Shown: positions 25,783 to 34,563 of the stretch, piece after piece
Position numbering within the stretch: position 1 is the stretch's first letter
Layout of the letters: each line of letters begins with the position of its first letter
Assembly: GCA_963713965.1 (NCBI GenBank)
Contig: OY970217.1
Location: forward strand, 620,001 to 684,000
Length of the DNA stretch: 64,000 nucleotides
DNA from: CALAGB01 sp963713965
GTDB taxonomy: Bacteria > Chloroflexota > Chloroflexia > Thermomicrobiales > Thermomicrobiaceae
Reading direction: 5' to 3'
The notes under the pieces: model-generated
Database searches by the model: none
What the model saw: the letters and a program-made list of their open reading frames with translations, nothing else
What the model was told of the DNA's origin: nothing
Made by a program: the position numbers and the translations under genes

Positions 25783-26953
25783 TTACGCGCGCTCCTGTGC
25801 TTCTGGACGATCCTGCATGTCTCGCTCTTGCGACTCGCTACGCTTCTCTCGATAGGTCTCGACACTCTTGATGAACCGGTCGAACAGATACTGGTTGTCG
25901 AGCGGACCCGGCGAACCTTCCGGATGGTATTGGATCGAGAATACGGGGAGCGAGTCGTGCTCTAGTCCCTCGACCGAGCCATCATTCAGGTTGATCTGCG
26001 ACACTCGCCAACCTTTATCCACCGGGACGCTGGCGGCATCGACCTGATAGCCGTGGTTCTGGGACGTGATATGGACGCGCCCGGAGAGGAGATCCTTGAC
26101 TGGATGATTGCCGCCGCGATGCCCAAACTTGAGCTTGCTTGTCTGCGCTCCGACTGCCAGCGCCAGCAACTGATGTCCGAGGCACACGCCCATGTATGGT
26201 GTGCCCGAGTCGAGTATGGTCTTCACCACGTCGACGGCGGGACCGGTATTGACTGGATCACCCGGTCCGGGTGAGGTCAGAATGCCGTCTACGCCCAAAG
26301 CCAGGATGTCGTTGGCCGGAGTGTCGTACGGCACCACTGTCACACGCACCCCGCGACGGTGCAATGAGCGGATGATGTTCTCCTTGACGCCGCAGTCGAT
26401 CAGCGCGAGGTGCAGCGGACCGCCATCGCGAACGTCTCGCTCTTCGGGAGTGGTAACGGTGCGAACAACGTTGGCGTCGCCCGGAGTCCAGGCGGTTCGT
26501 GCGCGCTCGCGCAATTCAGCGTCAGCTGTGGCTCGCAGCGTTCGAGACGAGCAGGGCGCGCATGTCGCCGTTGGAGCGGATGTGCTTGGTCAGCGCGCGG
26601 GTATCGACCGAGTGAAGCGCCGGGATGCCGTGTTCCTTCAAATAATCGGCGAACGTTCCCTGAGAGCGCCAGTTCTCCGGCTCGTCGCAATACTCCCGCA
26701 CGATCATGCCGGCGATCCACGGCTGCCTCGACTCTTCATCGCCCGGAGTCACGCCGTAGTTGCCGATCAGCGGGTAGGTCATGCAGACGATCTGCCCGTA
26801 GAAGGACGGATCGGTCGAGACCTCCTGATAACCCGTCATGGTCGTGTTGAAGACGGCCTCACCTTCGGCGTCGACTTCAGCGCCGAACGGCTCGCCGCGA
26901 AAGATGCGCCCGTCTTCAAGCACGAGCGCCCCGGAGAGTCGTGGTTTAGACAT
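25783..26953 (-). pseudogene. carA: carbamoyl-phosphate synthase small subunit, frameshifted
   Basis: CarA sequence is split in two frames. The N-terminal part (26953 down to the stop at 26522) has GALVLEDGRIFRGEPFG through TKHIRSNGDMRALLVS. The glutaminase part (25783-26514 frame) has GVKENIIRSLHRRG, ILTSPGPGDP, the nucleophile Cys in GVCLGHQLLALA, and SIQYHPEGSPGP. Skipping one base between about 26525 and 26545 joins them (ending S then ATADAELRERAR). Everything else is intact and of normal length. Assembly error, true mutation or, less likely, programmed shifting are the options; carB downstream being intact favours error. The start overlaps the pyrC end. Confidence 0.88.
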
Positions 26954-28264
26954 GAAATCGAATTTCCCCTTCCACCATCGTCAGCATCGCCTGACCCCGT
27001 AACGTTGCACCTAACAGCGGTGTGTTCTTGCTCTTCGAAACGATGGTGTCTTCGCTGACGGTCCATTCTCGGTCGGGATCAATGATCGTCAGATCGGCAA
27101 CTGATCCTGGCCGCAGCGTTCCTCCCGGCAGATTGAATAGCCTGGCGGGCTTACATGAGAGCAGATCGACAAGCAACGAGAGCGTCAGGCGATCTGAACG
27201 CACCAACTCCATCAGCATCGGCACGGCCACTTCCAGTCCGAGCATGCCGGATGCTGCCTTTGTGAGGTCATCCGACTTGTCGGCGGCCGCGTGCGGCGCG
27301 TGGTCGGTCGCGATGATGTCGATCGTTCCATCGATCAGACCGGCCAGCAGCGCCCGTACGTCCTCGGCGGTCCGCAGGGGCGGATTCACCTTTGCCAGCG
27401 GATCGGGCGACTGTCGGGCCTCGAACGATGGCCCATCGATGAACCGGCGCCGTCCCGCCACCCACTCATCAGTCATTAGTAAGTGATGCGGCATAGCCTC
27501 CGCCGTGACGTGAACGCCTTCGCTCTTTGCCCGCCGGATAAGTCGCACGCCGCGCGCCGTGCTCACGTGCAGGGCGTGCAGCCAGCCCCTCGGTAATGCG
27601 CGCTAGCTCGATGTCGCGGTTGAGGATGATCTCCTCGGCCGCGGCGGGAATGCCCGGCAAACCAAGCTCACGCGAGACTGCGCCCTCATGCATCACGCCG
27701 CCGTTAATCAGGCTCCAGTCCTCGCAGTGGACCATGATCGGCTCGCCTGATGACGCTGACCATTCCAGCGCCTCACGCATCGCCTGCGAGTTGCGTGTGC
27801 TGTCACCGTCGTCGGAGAAACCAATGGCCCCCGCGTCGGACATCTCTTGGAGCGGCGCGACCACCTCGCCCGTCCGTCCGATTGAGATCGTTCCAATCGG
27901 GCCAATGCGCACCGGCAAGCCGCGTGATCGCTCGACGACGTCCGCGACGCGCTCGGCGGTATCCAGAGGCGGTGAGGTGTTCGGCATGCAACAAATCGTG
28001 GTGAACCCGCCGTGGGCCGCGGACTCGGCGCCGGTCGCCAGCGTTTCCTTGTGCGTGAATCCCGGATCGCGCAAGTGCACGTGGACGTCGATCAGCCCGG
28101 GAGTCACGATCTTGTCAGTGGCGTCGATAATTTCGGCGTCCGCCGGAGCGACCAGGTCCTGTCCGACCTCCACCACTCGACCATCGACCACCAGCACGTC
28201 GCCGATCGCATCGAGGTCCTGCGTCGGATCGACGACGCGCCCATCTGCGAATCAGATAGCGCAT
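26946..28264 (-). pseudogene. pyrC: dihydroorotase, frameshifted twice
   Basis: A type I dihydroorotase (allantoinase-like family) spread over three frames. The proper start is the ATG at 28264, behind GGAGG; six codons in (about 28245) one extra base shifts the frame, after which NGRVVDPTQDL, the DVHVHLRDPGFTHKET metal site, FSDDGDS and VHCED follow. A second extra base near 27585 (GAGGGGCTGGCTG) moves to the frame with LHALHVSTARGVRL, AEAMPHHLL and ATDHAPHA. Removing one base at each site gives a full-length enzyme. It is the first gene of the pyr operon. Confidence 0.86.
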
Positions 28265-28294
28265 GGTGCGACCTCCATTTTGGCGCCAGACAAG

Positions 28295-28332
28295 AAAAAA
28301 GGCCTTTGGGTTCGGCCTGAACCCAAAGGCCT
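28295..28332 (-). terminator. intrinsic terminator in the pyr leader
   Basis: Minus-strand transcript forms a perfect 13-bp stem (28320-28332 with 28300-28312, loop of 7) followed by six U residues from the A run at 28295-28300. It lies downstream of the promoter at 28437-28465 and 31 bases before the pyrC ATG, so it can act as an attenuator. No clear antiterminator or PyrR site was recognised. Confidence 0.8.
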
Positions 28333-28436
28333 GAATTCATTCGCAGTTTCGAGGTTATGGGGCTGGTGATTAGTCAGTCGCTTCAATTTCCAGCTTTCCT
28401 GTGTCCGTACACAGTCGCACCAAACTGATCCGATCG

Positions 28437-28465
28437 ATTATACGGGTTGGAGGTGGACGGGTCAA
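28437..28465 (-). promoter_or_regulatory. sigma-70-type promoter of the pyr operon
   Basis: On the minus strand: TTGACC (-35, 28460-28465), 17-base spacer, TATAAT (-10, 28437-28442). It lies just after the hsdR stop and points at pyrC; the transcript would carry a leader of about 165 bases containing the terminator hairpin. Confidence 0.75.
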
Positions 28466-28490
28466 GCAAATCTGAGAAGCCGGAGGGAGA

Positions 28491-31400
28491 CTAAGGAGCA
28501 GCAGGTACTTCGTATGTGACCGCGAAGATGGTGTCGGCCAACCACTTCTTGAACTCCGGGTTGTCGCTGTACTGTTTGAATAGCTCGGTGTGGTCGGAGA
28601 GGAGATCGACGATCACCCGTCCCAGCGCCTTGTCGTGTTCGATCCGTGCGTTCTGCTTGTCGGAGTTCTTCATGGCGTTCTGATAGGCGGGATCTTGCAA
28701 CACTTTCGCTGGTAGCTCCTCCGCAATGACCTGACGAATCTTATCGTCATCCTTCCATTCGATGTTGCCCCACTGATCGTTGAAGATCTTGATGATGTTA
28801 CTCAGTAGATCCATCTCGGGCCCAGGCCGCAAACCCGCCTCGCTGGTTGGAACCGGGCCGACGGTTCCGTCCTCGTCGCGAGGCGTAATTTCGATCGCCG
28901 TTTTGACCTCCACGCGATAACTGTCCATGTCGATCGATTCAAGAATGCCTTGCGACAGGTCCTCTTGGACAGGCGCAGGCAGCTTCGGAATCAGGAAGTT
29001 CAGGAACGTCGCGAGCTTCTCCCAACCCACGTTAGTGTACGGCAAAATGGTGGCAAGGAAGCCATATGTGCGGACGAATGCCTTGGCCTTCCCTTTGAAC
29101 CCGACCTGACCATCTTCGTCCAGCGACTCGTTGTAGACCGCGACGCATACGTCGAGGACTGGATCGAGCTTGTCACGATCCGCTCCGCGCAGATAGAGCG
29201 TCACCAAATCGTCAACCTGCTCCGGCGAATAGACCTGATAGCCATCGAGGTCGGCCTTCAGATCATGCAGCTTGTTTGGGTCGGTCTCGTCACTCAGGAT
29301 CGTGGTCCGGTAGTAGGGGTCGAATGAAGCTTCGATCATGTCGACGTCATTCTGGAAATCGAGCACGAACGTGTCGTGCTTCTTCGGATGCGCCCGGTTT
29401 AGCCGCGAGAGGGTCTGCACCGCTTTGATGCCCGACAGGACCTTGTCCACGTACATGGTGTGCAGCAGTGGCTCGTCGTAACCGGTCTGGAACTTGTCGG
29501 CGCAGATCAGGAAGCGGTAGGGGTCCTTGCGAAACTCGTCCGGGATGCTGTTGCTCGGGAAACCGTTCAACGTCGCTTCCGTGACCTTGCGCCCCGCGTA
29601 TTCATGCTCCCCTGAGAACGCGACGATGGCCTTCCAGGGGCTCTTGCGCTCCTCAAGGTAGTCGCTAAATGCAAAGTAATACTGGATCGCACGATTGATC
29701 CCGCTGGTGACGACCATGGCCCGCGCTTCGCCGCCGATCTTCTGCCGGCTGATCACCTGATCGTGGAAGTGATCAACCATAATCTCGGCTTTGCGTCGGA
29801 TGGCGTGGTCGTGCGATTCGACGTAGTAGCGCAGCTTGCGCGACGCCCTGCGCACGTCGAACTCGGGGTCGTCTTCGACCGTCTTCATCAGGCGGTAATA
29901 ACTCATGACCGGTGTGTAGTTCTTGAGGACGTCGAGGATGAAGCCTTCCTGGATCGCCTGCTTCATGGTGTAGCTGTGGAACGGGCGATGCTTGATCTTG
30001 CCTTCGTCGTCGAACGCTTCTCCGAAGATCTCCAGCGTCTTGTTCTTGGGCGTCGCGGTGAAGGCGAAGTAACTGGCGTTCGAGAGCATTTTGTTTGACT
30101 CCATCAGCCGGTTGATGGTGTCTTCGATGGTCTCGTCGTCTTCTGCGACGTTTTCCTGAGAAAGCGTCCGGTTCATCTCGGCTGCGACGCGGCCGCCCTG
30201 ACTCGAGTGCGCCTCGTCGATGACGATCGCGAAGTTGCTCCCACGGTGCTCGTCACCGATCTCCTCCATGACGAAGGGAAATTTCTGAACGGTCGTAATG
30301 ATGATCTTTTTCCCAGTGACCAGATAGCGCCGCAGGTCACCCGACCGGTCGGCGTGACCGATCGTCGCCGAGACCTGAGCGAATTGCTTGATGGTGTCGT
30401 TGATCTGTTTGTCGAGTACGCGCCGGTCGGTCACGACGATGATCGAATCGAAGATCGGATTGCCGCTCTGCAGCAAGCCGATCAGCTGATGACCCAGCCA
30501 GGCGATCGAATTGCTCTTTCCGCTGCCCGCTGAGTGCTGGATCAAATAGCGGCGCCCAACACCCTTGACTTCCGCATCCGCCAAGAGTTTGTGTACGACG
30601 TCGAGCTGGTGATAGCGCGGGAAGATCAGCTTGCGCGTCTTGCGTCCGGTGCGGTCATCCTTCTCTTCGACCAGCTGCGCGTAGTTTTCGATGATGTCGG
30701 TGAGGCCATGTCGCGTGAGGATTTCGTTCCAGAGGTAATCCGTCTTGAGACCGTGTGGATTGGGCGGGTTACCCGCGCCATCGTTGTAGCCCTTGTTGAG
30801 CGGCAGGAACCAGGACGACTTACCGGCTAGCTCGGTGCAGAACCTAACCTCACTGTCATCAACCGCGAAATGCGCCAGACAGCGGCCAAACTGGAACAAA
30901 AGCTCGCGCGGAACGCGGTCTCGCTTGTACTGCTGCACGGCATCTTCGACCGTCTGCTTGGTCAAGCTGTTCTTCAGCTCGAAGGTGGCAATGGGCAGAC
31001 CATTGATGAAAATGACCAGATCGAGCGCCAGACGGGTCTCGTCCTGGCTGTATTGCAACTGCCGCGTGACGCTGAAAATGTTGGACTCGAAGCGCTGCCG
31101 CGCGAGCGTGTTCCTTGGCGACGGTTTGCCGTAGAACAGGTCGATGTGAGCCGGACCGTGGCTGATGCCGTTGCGCAGCACATCGACGATCCCTCGCTTG
31201 GCGATCTCACCTTGCAGTCGAGCCAGGAATTTCAGCCGTGGAGGTCCATCCGCATCAATCTGTAGCCGGTCATACACATCGGGCTGTGTAATCTGCAGGA
31301 ACTCGATCAGCTTCGCCAGATCCACCGCATGCAGCCGGTCGTAGTCCTTCGGATCGCCCTGCACGTAGCCGCCGCCGTAAGCCACACCGCCTTCGCGCTG

Positions 31401-31496
31401 GTTGCCTGCGGCCGCATTATCGCTCGACGCACTCCCAACCAGCGCGGCGACGATCAGGCTTTCCAGTCCTTTTTCGGTTGTGTCGGTGCTTGGCAT
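28491..31496 (-). CDS. hsdR: type I restriction enzyme, R (motor/nuclease) subunit
   Basis: A 1001-residue HsdR, which translocates and cleaves unmodified DNA with HsdM and HsdS. The PD-(D/E)XK nuclease is near residues 158-178 (LDLVIFINGLPIATFELKN). The SF2 motor follows: Walker A HSAGSGKSNS, DEAH box VIDEAHSSQGG, FTATPKN and late motif VQTLSRLNRAHP. The C-terminal helical region contacts HsdM. It is intact and is last in the hsd operon, 175 bases after the AlbA ATPase gene. That gap carries unusual direct repeats, so hsdR may have its own control. Confidence 0.94.
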   Translation of the reverse strand: MPSTDTTEKGLESLIVAALVGSASSDNAAAGNQREGGVAYGGGYVQGDPKDYDRLHAVDLAKLIEFLQITQPDVYDRLQIDADGPPRLKFLARLQGEIAKRGIVDVLRNGISHGPAHIDLFYGKPSPRNTLARQRFESNIFSVTRQLQYSQDETRLALDLVIFINGLPIATFELKNSLTKQTVEDAVQQYKRDRVPRELLFQFGRCLAHFAVDDSEVRFCTELAGKSSWFLPLNKGYNDGAGNPPNPHGLKTDYLWNEILTRHGLTDIIENYAQLVEEKDDRTGRKTRKLIFPRYHQLDVVHKLLADAEVKGVGRRYLIQHSAGSGKSNSIAWLGHQLIGLLQSGNPIFDSIIVVTDRRVLDKQINDTIKQFAQVSATIGHADRSGDLRRYLVTGKKIIITTVQKFPFVMEEIGDEHRGSNFAIVIDEAHSSQGGRVAAEMNRTLSQENVAEDDETIEDTINRLMESNKMLSNASYFAFTATPKNKTLEIFGEAFDDEGKIKHRPFHSYTMKQAIQEGFILDVLKNYTPVMSYYRLMKTVEDDPEFDVRRASRKLRYYVESHDHAIRRKAEIMVDHFHDQVISRQKIGGEARAMVVTSGINRAIQYYFAFSDYLEERKSPWKAIVAFSGEHEYAGRKVTEATLNGFPSNSIPDEFRKDPYRFLICADKFQTGYDEPLLHTMYVDKVLSGIKAVQTLSRLNRAHPKKHDTFVLDFQNDVDMIEASFDPYYRTTILSDETDPNKLHDLKADLDGYQVYSPEQVDDLVTLYLRGADRDKLDPVLDVCVAVYNESLDEDGQVGFKGKAKAFVRTYGFLATILPYTNVGWEKLATFLNFLIPKLPAPVQEDLSQGILESIDMDSYRVEVKTAIEITPRDEDGTVGPVPTSEAGLRPGPEMDLLSNIIKIFNDQWGNIEWKDDDKIRQVIAEELPAKVLQDPAYQNAMKNSDKQNARIEHDKALGRVIVDLLSDHTELFKQYSDNPEFKKWLADTIFAVTYEVPAAP

Positions 31497-31526
31497 GAAA
31501 ACGTTCTTTCTCTTCTGGAACAGTTA

Positions 31527-31656
31527 ATCAAATACCCATCAAATAAACTTGCTAAAGATCGAACGCTCTAAAAGCCTATTCGTACGCCTGTTTGAGAACC
31601 AAATCCACATACGTTGAGGGACTTTTGAGATCGTTCTATCAAGTACCCGTCAAGTA
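31527..31656. promoter_or_regulatory. paired direct-repeat sites upstream of hsdR
   Basis: Two sites 111 bases apart each hold two direct half-sites with an 11-base period: TCAAATA at 31528 and 31539, and TCAAGTA at 31639 and 31650, each pair joined by CCC plus one base. Within each site the two halves share the same variant base. The near site is 32-49 bases before the hsdR ATG. The gap (31497-31671) is AT-rich and otherwise empty. Operator sites for a dimeric regulator are a plausible reading; the regulator is unknown. Confidence 0.4.
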
Positions 31657-31671
31657 AAGTTGTTAGGGACG

Positions 31672-33147
31672 TTAGGCCCAAAACGGTACATATTTCATGA
31701 GCTTTGGAGGTGCATCTTCGTCATACGGTCTGATAGCATCTTCGCGAATAGCATCCCTTATCATTCTGGAAGCCGTCGCGCTGTTCTTAGACGCTATCCC
31801 GAATCGCTGCCGCAGAGAGGTATTCGTCATGAAATCCTGGCTGACGTACCGCAAGCACGCATGAAGATAGCACGCTCTGACCTTATCCGCTTTGTCCATC
31901 TTGTTCAACGGACGATGCCCAAATAGCGTTGATCGCGTAAAGCCTTCCGCAACCTCAAATTTGGGAGCAGGAAGTTGATAGAGCTCCGTCTGAAACACCA
32001 CTTTGTCGATACCACTTCCTCGCTCTTCACACATTCCCATTCGTCGCATCAGGCCGCGAGGTCTTCGTTCCGCGACTTCGGTGGAGAGTCAAGGAACCGT
32101 TCCGGGTCAACAATTGGATCTCCAGGGTTGGTAATCTCCATTCGGTCCGAGAAAATCTCCACCGTGGGTCCGGTGCCAGTGACGAAGAAATCTTGGTGGA
32201 CCAGCGCGTTTGCAACGAGCTCGCGAACAGCAAGCTCTGGAAACATCGGAACTGCTCTTCGAATTGCTTGCTCCACCACCTCATTTGATGGGAGAAGTCC
32301 GTTGATGTATCCAATCAAATCTTCAAACTCGCCTCGCATAACCTTTTCGCCCCTCGCGCTCTCTAATAGTCAGGACTCTGTTGTTCCCTTCATACTGAAT
32401 AACTCGGAGCGACTTGCGTCGGAGCGAAGCAAACTCCGGAAGATTCGACGCGAACAAGATCGCCCCAAGGTTCAAGATCGACCACCGCCCTGAATCGTCA
32501 AGCCGAACAAGCCGATCATCCTCTAGAACCTCGAGGATTGCGGCCGGGGACTCCGGCAGCGTTGTTCGGGTCTTGCTGAAATACGCAGGATAATCAATTA
32601 AACCCAAGACCTCGCCGGTCGTCAAATCGTCTGCCGCTATTCCTTCCTCGAACGGCGTTTGGTCAAAAATTCGCCACAGAGTCCGTTCCTTTTCCGGGTA
32701 GTCACTGAGTCTCCTCTTTTGAGACCCGATGCGAATGAACTCCTGCCCCTGAAACTGGACAGGCCGGCTGTTCGCTCGCGGAACCTGAAGAACGACAATC
32801 TTTTCACCATCAACAGAAAGTGATACGAATTGGAAACTAATTCGAGGGGAAATGAGTTGGAGAAGCCAGTTTTCGAGTTGCTGGTTACCGCGTTTTGTCT
32901 TCAAAGGAGAAAACGTCGTGCCGACGATGCGGTGTCCGTCGTTCTCAACTCCCCAGACGAGATATCCGTGTTCTCTTTCGGCTAACGCAGCGGAGTTTGC
33001 GATGGCGGAGATATATTCTCCGATCTCTTGGGGATCGGCTTTATTGATTTTGAATTCGACCCACTCGGTTTCGGCGGGCAATTTACAAAGCTCTCGAACC
33101 AAGCGTACGAAGTATTCGGACGTGTTCTCACTCGTCAACCGCAGCAT
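31672..33147 (-). pseudogene. AlbA_2/GHKL ATP-binding protein, frameshifted
   Basis: Schlafen-type AlbA_2 domain (ETEWVEFKINKADPQEIGEYISAIANSAAL) followed by the GHKL-like ATP-binding region common to RecG-C/HATPase_c_4 proteins (ELAVRELVANALVHQDF, FSDRMEITNPGDP) and a C-terminal winged helix ending KYVPFWA. The frame breaks twice: one extra base near 32328 (after KGYARR, before FEDLIGYI) and one missing base near 32048 (DLAA then LMRRMGMCEERG). The start is placed at the ATG at 33147, overlapping hsdS by about 20 bases. Such proteins often ride with restriction systems; the role is unknown. Confidence 0.8.
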
Positions 33148-34561
33148 CCTCGGATTCTTGGTCGTCGCTGAAGTCGTCGTTTTCCACGGGCAAATCTTCG
33201 TTCCACTCGTCAACCTCTTCCGCCTCATCAATCGCCGGCAACTCCACGCCGCGAACATCAAGCTTGCCTGTGACGACATCGGCAACGAGTCGCGTACGAT
33301 ACTCGTTGACTCGGCCAATGTTGCGGTGCAGCAGTTCGATTGCATTCTCGATCTTGTGTAATTCTCCGATCACGAAATCAACAATTTCGATCTGCTCTGA
33401 CATCGGAGGCAGAATCAGCGGAATTGACAAGAACTGATCAGAATACAACCTGAGCCGCGACGACCTGATTCCGGTTGACCGACGAATGTACTCACTGATA
33501 TACACGGGAGTTCGCAGAATCAAGCCAATGAACTCCGGGAGAATCGCGCCCTTACCAGAGGGTCGATAAACTGCATAGGACGGGCTCACAATACCCGCCT
33601 GTGCTGCAACTCCCAACGCACCCATCCACGCCCACATTGTGTTGACCACAATATCTCCAGGAGCACAGACCTTGTGACCTACATAACTCTCTGCCATGAA
33701 CATTGTGATGTTCTTCTGGCTTCTCGGGGTTACACCCGTCAAATGTGAAACAGATAGTTTTTCTTCTTCACCGGTTTGTGAACGAACGTCTACTTCTCGG
33801 TACAAATACTTCATCGGCTCGGTGACCCAATGCTCCGGCACGTCGCCCAGCCACTCGACGCCAGACGGCTTCAGCCGCACATCGAGGTCGAGACCCCGCG
33901 TCACCGCCTGGTTGATGATCGCCTGTTTCTGCTCGTTCAGCAGCTCGATCTGGCGGCGTTTGGCGCGGATGAATCGGCGCACGAGGCGGTCGTGGTGGTC
34001 GAGGAATGCGACGATTTGCCGCTGCTCGCAAAGTGGGGGGGCGGGAAGTTGGGCGGATTTGATGTCCCCGTGGCTAAGTCCGTAGCGCGTCACCCCGCTA
34101 GCGGCAGCGTGGAACTGATAGGCCACAAGCGGGGTTTCCAAGGCGCGTAGCAGATAGCCGCCCAGTATCATCTCCGGGCGCGGCCTTTAACAGCGCCAAA
34201 TGATAGCCACAGACCAATCTGGCGATTCGTATTCGACCAGAGATGGTACCCCAATATCATCCCAAGACTCGGAATCCTTGGTGATCAACACGTCGTTCAA
34301 CTTGAGCCGAAAGCGCTCGATCTCAGCAGGAGTTGCAGTTGCTTGCATAAACCGCAAATTCTTAGTAATCCGCTGGAAGTGGTAAACATCAGAATAATTG
34401 CAGAGCCGCACATCGGCCTCTCCATCGACCGTCTGCTTATCCACGTTGCTCACACGCATGTCGACCAAATCTCTGATGCGTCTAACAGCCCAATGCAGCG
34501 GAATATCGCCCAGCCAGCGCGTCCCAGAGTCTCTGTAATCGTGATATGGTTCGGGGAACAT
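33128..34561 (-). pseudogene. hsdS: type I specificity subunit, interrupted
   Basis: HsdS with two target-recognition domains separated by conserved helices (LCEQRQIVAFLDHHDRLVRRFI ... RRQIELLNEQKQAIINQAVTRGL). The start MFPEPYHDYRDSGTRWLGDIPLHW and the repeat GVEWLGDVPEHW mark the two TRDs. Between 34219 and 34186 the reading frame shifts out and back, with a stop (34187-34189) in the way: GATTGG seems to lack one T and TTAAAGG to have one extra A. With both corrected, LVCGYHLALLRPRPEMILGG is restored, a familiar HsdS segment. Sequencing error in homopolymers is likely; real inactivation or phase variation is possible. Confidence 0.85.
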
Positions 34562-34563
34562 CG

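Noticed and set aside
26500..26560. Programmed +1 frameshifting in carA
   Set aside because: No slippery site, no known precedent, and eight more lesions in nearby genes point to a common artefact.
31497..31671. C-terminal extension of the AlbA ATPase through a repeated LDGYLI peptide
   Set aside because: The repeats encode similar peptides in one frame, but it is out of frame with the gene, has an internal stop, and follows a normal KYVPFWA end.
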